Source: Macrostomum hystrix (taxonomy: Eukaryota > Platyhelminthes > Macrostomidae). Taken from it: a stretch of 64,000 bases of DNA. The stretch spans positions 3,286,001-3,350,000 of the forward strand of contig CATNEN010000007.1 of assembly GCA_950097015.1 (NCBI GenBank), given 5' to 3'. The notes beneath the pieces are model-generated. The model saw only the letters and a program-made list of their open reading frames with translations, had not been told where the DNA came from and did not search any database. Shown here piece after piece: positions 48,701 through 57,900 of this stretch. The translations under genes were made by a program, and so were the position numbers. The number at the start of each line of letters is the position of its first letter. Position 1 is the stretch's first letter.

Positions 48701-51700
48701 GTCATCATCAACTGGGGGATCATTGTGAACTGGGGGATCTTTGTTAACTGGGGGATCATTGTCAACTGGGGGATCATTGTCAACTGGGGGATCATTGTCA
48801 ACTGGGGGATCATTGTCAACTGGGTGATCATCATTAACTGGGGGATCATTGTCAACTGGGGGATCATTGTCAACTGTGGGATCATTGTCAACTGGGGGAT
48901 CATTGTCAAATGGGGGATCATTGTCAACTGGGGGATCATTGTCAAATGGGGGATCATTGTCAAATGGGGGAACATTGTCAACTGGGGGTTCATTGTCAAC
49001 TGGGGGATCATTGTCAACTGGGGGTTCATTGTCAACTGGGGGTTCATTGTCAACTGGGGGTTCATTGTCAACTGTGGGATCATTGTCAACGGGCGGGATC
49101 ATTGTCAACTGGGGGATCATTGTCAACTGGGGGATCGTTGTCAACTGGGGTTCATTGTCAACTGGGGGATCATTGTCAACTGGGGGATCATTGTCAACTG
49201 GGGGATCATCATCAACTGGCGGATCATTGTCAACTGGGGGTTCATTGTCAACTGTGAGATCATTGTCAACGGGCGGGATCATTGTCAACTGGGGAATCAT
49301 TGTCAACTGGGGGATCATTGTCAACTGGGGGATCATTGTCAACTGGGTGATCATCATCAACTGGGGGATCATTGTCAACTGGGGGAACATTGTCAACTGG
49401 AGGAACATTGTTAACTGGGGATCATCATCAATGGGGAGTCATCATCAACTGGGGGATCATTGTGAACTGGGGGATCTTTGTTAACTGGGGGATCATTGTC
49501 AACTGGGGGATCATTGTCAACTGGGGGATCATTGTCAACTGGGGGATCATTGTCAACTGGGTGATCATCATTAACTGGGGGATCATTGTCAACTGGGGAA
49601 TCATTGTCAACTGTGGGATCATTGTCAACTGGGGGATCATTGTCAAATGGGGGATCATTGTCAACTGGGGGATCGTTGTCAACTGGGGGTTCATTGTCAA
49701 CTGGGGGTTCATTGTCAACTGGGGGATCATTGTCAACTGGGGGATCATTGTAGCTTTAAAAAGCTGTAAATTCAGCTGCTAAAAAGTATATACTAGACGA
49801 ATTAAAAGTATTTCTGCTCCCCGAAGGGGGGCAAAACTTGCTAGTCTAATATACTAAAAATGAACTGTTTACTTACTTGGTTGTAATTGATTTTCTCCCG
49901 AACGGCTCAACCGATTTTCACCATTTCTTCACCAAAAGATGCTAAATATGGGGACAATTATACACGTATTTTTATTAAGCTTAACTTTATTGCTAAAGGG
50001 ATTAAATATTCGAAAAACATGATTTTTCAAAGGTCAAACATCTTGGCCTATTGAGAATTTTACTCACTGCCACTGAATTAGAATTGCATCGTCAAATTGC
50101 GCAACAACCCCAAGCTGATTGAATTTGAAGCCTGCACTCTGGAGACAAATTTGAAATAAATGTACACAACCAACCGCGAGACTGAGTGTACTCTATTCTC
50201 TTACTTCATTGTACAAAGCCAGAACTTTGAGAATTCATTTTATAACGCTGATTTTTGCACCCACTAACCAACAGTCGGAATAGCCGATGTGTAGGCACTA
50301 GGAATAGGTTAGGCTAGGCTAGGGTTCGATTCTGCACTGCGTCAAATCATTTAGACTAATTTTCAGCCAGTAGTGATTGAAGACTATTTTAATTTATTTT
50401 TTTCATTTCGTAAATCAAATATCATAAATCATAGCACACCGGCTAAAACAGAGTTTGAATCATGGCTAAACCAGAGTCTGAATCATGGCTAAACCAGAGT
50501 CTGAATCATGGCTAAACCAGAGTCTGAATCATGGCTAAACCAGAGTCTGAATCATGGCTAAACCAGAGTCTGAATCAAGGCTAAACCAGATCTTGAATCA
50601 TGGCTAAACCAGAGTCTGAATCATGGCTAAACCAGAGTCTGAATCATGGCTAAACTAGAGTCTGAATCATGGCTAAACCAGAGTTTAAATCATGGCAAAA
50701 CCAGAGTTTGAATCATAGCTACACCAGAGTCTGAATCATGGCTAAACCAGAATTTGAATCATAGCTAAACCAGCGTCTTAATCATGGCTAAACTAGAGTC
50801 TGAATCATGGCTACACCAGAGTCTGAATCATGGCAAAACCAGAGTTTGAATCATGGCTAAACCAGAGTTTGAATCATGGCTAAACCAGATCTTGAATCAT
50901 GGCTAAACCAGAGTCTGAATCATGGCTAAACCAGAGTCTGAATCATGACTAAACTAGAGTCTGAATCATGGCTAAACCAGAGTTTAAATCATGGCAAAAC
51001 CAGAGTTTGAATCATAGCTACACCAGAGTCTGAATCATGGCTAAACCAGAATTTGAATCATAGCTAAACCAGCGTCTTAATCATGGCTAAACTAGATTCT
51101 GAATCATGGCTAGACCAGAGTCTGAATCATGGCTACACCAGAGTCTGAATCATGGCTAAACCAGAGTCTGAATCATGGCTAAACCAGAGTCTGAATCATG
51201 GCAAAACTGGAGTCTGAATCATGGCTAAACCAGAGTTTGAATCATGCCTAAACCAGAGTCTGAATCATGGCTAAACCAGAGTCTGAATCATAGCTAAACC
51301 AGAGTTTGAATCATGGCTAAACCAGAGTTTGAATCATGGCTAAACCAGAGTCTGAATCATGGCTAAACCAGAGTCTGAATCATGGCTAAACCAGAGTCTG
51401 AATCATGCCTAAACCAGAGTCTGAATCATGGCTAAACCAGAGTCTGAATCATGGCTAAACCAGAGTTTGAATCATGGCTAAACCAGAGTTTGAATCATGG
51501 CTAAACCAGAGTCTGAATCAAGGCTAAACCAGATCTTGAATCATGGCTAAACCAGAGTCTGAATCATGGCTAAACCAGAGTCTGAATCATGGCTAAACTA
51601 GAGTCTGAATCATGGCTAAACCAGAGTTTAAATCATGGCAAAACCAGAGTTTGAATCATAGCTACACCAGAGTCTGAATCATGACTACTCCAGAGTCGGA

Positions 51701-54700
51701 AACATGGCAAAACCAGAGTTTGAATCATGGCTAAACCAGAGTTTGAATCATGGCTAAACCAGATCTTGAATCATGGCTAAACCAGAGTCTGAATCATGGC
51801 TAAACCAGAGTCTGAATCATGACTAAACTAGAGTCTGAATCATGGCTAAACCAGAGTTTAAATCATGGCAAAACCAGAGTTTGAATCATAGCTACACCAG
51901 AGTCTGAATCATGGCTAAACCAGAATTTGAATCATAGCTAAACCAGCGTCTTAATCATGGCTAAACTAGATTCTGAATCATGGCTAGACCAGAGTCTGAA
52001 TCATGGCTACACCAGAGTCTGAATCATGGCTAAACCAGAATTTGAATCATAGCTAAACCAGTGTCTTAATCATGGCTAAACTAGATTCTGAATCATGGCT
52101 AAACCAGAGTTTGAATCATGGCTAAACCAGATCTTGAATCATGGCTAAACCAGAGTCTGAATCATGGCTAAACCAGAGTCTGAATCATGGCTAAACCAGA
52201 GTCTGAATCATGGCTAAACCAGACTCTGAATCATGGCTACACCAGAGTCTGAATCATGGCTAAACCAGAACTGGTGGATAATCGTCAACTGGGGGATCAT
52301 GGTAAACTGGGGGATAATTGTCAACTGGGGGATCATTGTCAACTGGAGGATAATTGTCACGGGGAAACATCACCAAATGCGGGATCATAATCAACTGGGG
52401 ATCATTGTCAACTAGGGGATCATGTTCAACTGGGGGAACATTGTCAACTGGGATCACCATCAATGGGGGATCATAGTCAACTGAGAGATAATTGTCGACT
52501 GGGGGATAATCGTCAACTGGGGGATCATGGTCAACTGGAGGATCATTGTCAACGGGGGGATAATTGTCAACTGGGGGATCATTGTCAACTGGGGAGTCAT
52601 CATCAAATGCGGGATCATGGTCAACTGGGGGATAATTGTCAATGTCAACTGGGGGATCATTGTCAACTGTGAGATCATTGTCAATGTCAACTGGGGGATC
52701 AATGTCAACTGGGGATCATTGTCAACTGTGGGATCATTGTAAACTGGGGGATCATTGTCAACTGTGGGAACATTGTCAACTGGGGGAACGTTGTCAACTG
52801 GAGATTATCATCAATGGGGAGTCATCATTAACTGGGGGATCATTGTCAACTAGGGGATCATGTTCAACTGGGGGAACATTGTCAACTGGGATCACCATCA
52901 ATGGGGGATCATAGTCAACTGAGAGATAATTGTCGACTGGGGGTTTATCATCACCCGGAGGATCATTGTGAACTGGGGGGATCATTGTCAACTTGTTGAT
53001 CATCATCAACTGGGGGATCATTGTCAACTGTGGGAACATTGTCAACTGGGGGAACGTTGTCAACTGGAGATTATCATCAATGGGGAGTCATCATTAACTG
53101 GGGGATCATTGTCAACTGCGTGATCATCATCAATTGGGGGTTTATTGTCAACTCGGGGATCATTGTCAACTGTGGGAACATTGTCAACTGGGGATCATCA
53201 TCAATGGGGAGTCATCATTAACTGGGGGATCATTGTCAACTGTGGGATCATTGTCAACTGGGGGATCATTGTCAAATGGGGGAACATTGTCAACTGGGGG
53301 ATCATTGTCAACTGGGGGTTCATTGTCAACTGGGGGTTCATTGTCAACTGGGGGTTCATTGTCAACTGTGGGATCATTGTCAACGGGCGGGATCATTGTC
53401 AACTGGGGGATCATTGTCAACTGGGGGATCGTTGTCAACTGGGGGATCATTGTCAACTGGGGGATCATTGTAGCTTTAAAAAGCTGTAAATTCAGCTGCT
53501 AAAAAGTATATACTAGACGAATTAAAAGTATTTCTGCTCCCCGAAGGGGGGCAAAACTTGCTAGTTTCTATCTATAAAGCCAGCTCACCCGGATCGCTGC
53601 CCAGCAACCGTAGTCCGTAGAGTCCCGGCGCAATCTCCGTCACGGGCACATCGTTGGCCCGTCCGGCTGGTGAGCGGAGCTCCGCCCGGACGTCGCCGCC
53701 GCCCAGGCAGCGAGCGTCCAGGCGGGCCTCGGTGACACGGCTGCTGCGAAGGCCGCTCGGCACCTCCAGGCGGACGTCGTGCGGACTGCCGCGGTTCACC
53801 TCCACCGGCAGCGGCTCGGCGTCTGCTCCGGCGACGCTGACGGAGTGCCGCCCGGCCCAGATCGGCATGAACTCAACTCGGAGTCGAGAATCGGTCAGCC
53901 AGGTGAGATGCGGCTGCGGCTGGGTGCCCCGCGGGCCTTCAATGTTGGCAGCCACCGCGGCTTTGTCGGCCACCGGCCTCGGCAGCTCCAGCAGCAGAGC
54001 CACCGTCTGGTTCGGCTTCGGCGGCCCGAATTCGTCGCTGTCAAGGCGAAGCCGGGCGCGCGGAGCTGGCTCCGGCGGTGGCGGCGGCGGCGGTGGCGGC
54101 GACGGCGGAACAGCGTTCACAGATTGATGCGATCGGACAGCGTCAATGAAGTCACCGTCCGGTGCTGGCTGCGGACAGGCCCGCTCGAGCCTGGCCGCGT
54201 AGGCCATGACGCCCAGGTAGTCGACATCCTGATTGGTGAACTCGTCTGCCGTCAGGACCGGCTCGACGCTGAACCTCGCCCGGGCGCGCTCGAAGCAGCG
54301 TTCAGCCCGGTGCTTCGGCGTGTCGGCGGTCAGCTCCGGCGAAGCGCCCATCGCACGTAGCAGGCTGCAGAGCACCTCGCCATTCACCCAGTCCGTAGTG
54401 AAGTTTTCCACTGGCGGATGACCAACCGAAGCCAGCATGCGGTTCACCCAGCGCATCGTCGCCTGGTAGCCCGGCGACTCCAGATTCATAAAGTACGAGA
54501 GATAGGTCATGGCGCTCAGCTCGTCGACATAGGAGGAGCTGAGATCCTCGGCCTGCATGATCTGCGGCACGCCAAACTTCGCCTTCGCCAGCACCATGGC
54601 CGAGCGACAGTTGGCCAGTCTGCGAAGGCGGATAAATGTTTCGCTGCTTCATTTTTGCCTTTATTTCTACTTATAGTAGTGCAGCAACGGCACTAAAAAA

Positions 54701-54967
54701 TGGAAGCTAGTAATTTCAAGCTAAACAACTACAAGCGGGTGTGAGCACACTAATTGTTATCTCAGATGTTGTCGACTATGAATTATAGGTCTGAATGAGT
54801 TTGGGCATTCAGCCACTTCTCGTAGGCGGCCTAGAGAGAGAGATGGGCGTGCAACTTTCTTGGCTCGCTGAGCAGATGGGACACAGAAATGGTAAGCGAG
54901 AAGGTAGAAAGAATGATAAGGATGCACAATAGGCGGTGCCCCCAATTGAGTCCCAACCCGCCCTGCT

Positions 54968-54998
<31 letters not shown>

Positions 54999-57900
54999 GT
55001 GCTCACCCATTGTCTCTGTGCAGCTGTCTCCAGTTTGGCGATGTTCCCGGCTCGCAGTAGTTGAGCAGGGCGCTAAAAAAATTGAGGGGTTTGAAAAAAA
55101 TAAAGCAAATTCTTCGGTATGGAATGCTGCGCGGAAATACAGACAGAGTAGGAGAGTCAGATTGTCTTGTAAGCTTAAGATGAGATAAGAAAGTTCTCGA
55201 AGCATGCGTGCTCGGCTCATTGGGGGTCGATGAACCCCACCCCACACCTAAGACCCACCCAGGTGACCCACCCATTCAAGCTGTTGGGTGTGAGCTGTGG
55301 TATGGAATATTGAAAAGTAGCTTATTTTGTAGGTAAGTCTTAATAGTTATATTAGAAAGTTCATAATTATTGACGTTGTAAATCACTTGCGATCTGCGAA
55401 CTAAATATCTACGAGAGTAAGAAATTACGCATGTCAGAGACGGGAGTAAACCTACAAGTGCCTGCAAGATCAGAGATTTTGTGCCGAAGACGAAAGATGA
55501 GATTAGAATTAGATTGTACTTGTTCTGATAAGACACAGAAACAATTTTCTAGATGACCTAGAACAGAGAGAGAATAGATCAGAGAGAGAAGAGACTAGAT
55601 CGGAGAGAGAATACTAGATCAGAGAGAGAATAGATCAGAGAGAGAAGAGACTAGATCGGAGAGAGAATACTAGATCAGAGAGAGAATAGATCAGAGAGAG
55701 AAGAGACTAGATCGGAGAGAGAAGAGACTAGATCAGAGAGAGAGAAGAGACTAGATCAGAGAGAAGAGACTAGATCAGAGAGAAGAGACTAGATCAGAGA
55801 TAGAAGAGACTAGATCAGAGAGAGAAGAGACTAGATCAGAGAGAAGAGACTAGATCTGAGTGAGAGGAGACTAGATCAGAGAGGTGAGAAGAGACTAGAT
55901 AAGAGATAGAAGAGACTAGATCAGAGAGAAGAGACTAGATCTGAGTGAGAGGAGACTAGATCAGAGAGAGAAGAGTAGAGAAGAGATATATAAGAGACTA
56001 GATCAGATAGAAGAGACTAGATCAGAGAGAAGAGACTAGATCTGAGTGAGAGGAGACTAGATCAGAGAGAGGGAGAGAGAGAGCGGGAGAGAGGAGAGAG
56101 GACACTGCCCATTGAATATCAAAAATCTAATGTTGGAATCGATTCCGATATTTATCGAAAAAATTGAAATCAGGATTCGAACCAAGGCAACTCCAGACGC
56201 GTTTCGCTCTTATTGGAGCTCATCAGTAGAGTCTAGCCTAGCGCTCTAGCCATTAGGCTATAGGCGCTTGTTCAAATCCAGCTTACAATCTCAACATATC
56301 GTAATCGATTCGGCAGCGCCCCGCAACTCAATCCATACTCACTCAACTCCGTGGCACTGACTCGGTCGTACGAGATGCCGGTGCTGGCCTGAGAGAGAGG
56401 GAGAGAGGGAGAGAGAGAACGGGAGAGAGGAGAGAGGACACTGCCCATTGAATTTCAAAAATTTCAAGAGAAGAGACTAGATCAGAGAGATAATACTAGA
56501 TCAGAGAGAAAATAGATCAGAGAGAGAATAGATCAAAGAGAGAAGAGACTAGATCAGAGAGAGAAGAGACTAGATCAGAGAGAGAATAGATCCGAGAGAG
56601 AAGAGACTAGATCAGAGAGAGAATAGATCCGAGAGAGAAGAGACTAGATCGGAGAGAGAAGAGACTAGGTCAGAGAGAGAATACTAGATCAGAGAGAGAA
56701 TAGATCAGAGAGAGAATATATCAGAGAGAGAATAGATCAGAGAGAGAAGAGACTAGATTAGAGAGAGAAGAGACTATATCAGAGAGAGAATACTACGAGC
56801 TAGATCAGAGAGAGACTAGATCAGAGAGAGAAGAGACTAGATCAGAGAGGTGAGTAGAGACTAGATCAGAGAGAGCGGAGAGACTAGATCAGAGAGAGCG
56901 GAGAGACTAGATCAGAGAGAGCGGAGAGACTAGATCAGAGAGAGAAGAGACTAGATCAGAGAGGTGAGTAGAGACTAGATCAGAGAGAGCGGAGAGACTA
57001 GATCTGAGAGAAGAGACTAGATCAGAGAGAGCGGAGAGACTAGATCAGAGAGAGAAGAGACTAGATCAGAGAGAGAATAGATCCGAGAGAGAAGAGACTA
57101 GATCAGAGAGAGAATAGATCCGAGAGAGAAGAGACTAGATCGGAGAGAGAAGAGACTAGGTCAGAGAGAGAATACTAGATCAGAGAGAGAATAGATCAGA
57201 GAGAGAATATATCAGAGAGAGAATAGATCAGAGAGAGAAGAGACTAGATTAGAGAGAGAAGAGACTATATCAGAGAGAGAATACTACGAGCTAGATCAGA
57301 GAGAGACTAGATCAGAGAGAGAAGAGACTAGATCAGAGAGGTGAGTAGAGACTAGATCAGAGAGAGCGGAGAGACTAGATCAGAGAGAGCGGAGAGACTA
57401 GATCAGAGAGAGCGGAGAGACTAGATCAGAGAGAGAAGAGACTAGATCAGAGAGGTGAGTAGAGACTAGATCAGAGAGAGCGGAGAGACTAGATCTGAGA
57501 GAAGAGACTAGATCAGAGAGAGCGGAGAGACTAGATCAGAGAGAGAAGAGACTAGATCAGAGAGGTGAGTAGAGACTAGATCAGAGAGAGCGGAGAGACT
57601 AGATCAGAGAGAGCGGAGAGACTAGATCAGAGAGAGCGGAGAGACTAGATCAGAGAGAGCGGAGAGACTAGATCAGAGAGAGCGGAGAGACTAGATCAGA
57701 GAGAGAAGAGACTAGATCAGAGAGGTGAGTAGAGACTAGATCAGAGAGAGCGGAGAGACTAGATCAGAGAGAGCGGAGAGACTAGATCAGAGAGAGCGGA
57801 GAGACTAGATCAGAGAGAGCGGAGAGACTAGATCAGAGAGAGCGGAGAGACTAGATCAGAGAGAGAAGAGACTAGATCAGAGAGGTGAGAAGAGACTAGA

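Larger units (their letters stand above)
44766..49844 (+). mobile_element. Helitron-like non-autonomous element, copy A
   Basis: About 5.1 kb in filamin intron 4. It begins TC at 44766 after an A (or at TATACTAAAAATGAA a few bases later). It has about 600 bp of unique 5' sequence (CTCCCGAACGGCTCAACCGA), then a 23-bp array and an 18-bp array. It ends in a seven-pair GC-rich hairpin (GCTCCCC-GAA-GGGGGGC, 49817-49833), eight spacer bases and CTAG at 49841-49844. Terminal TC, a 3' hairpin and CTRR before T are Helitron features. No Rep/helicase frame is present. It is copied again directly downstream. Confidence 0.75.
49845..53564 (+). mobile_element. Helitron-like non-autonomous element, copy B
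   Basis: About 3.7 kb, joined head-to-tail to copy A with no base between: CTAG of A is followed at once by TC of B. The 5' unique region from about 49886 to 50440 is almost identical to copy A's. Then come the same 23-bp array (50450-52270), the same 18-bp array (52270-53470) and the same hairpin and CTAG end (53561-53564), followed by T. The arrays are shorter than in A, so most of the length difference is repeat number. Confidence 0.75.

Noticed and set aside
47503-49782. Long frames on both strands in the 18-bp array
   Set aside because: Repeat-generated; both strands are equally open and encode simple repeats.
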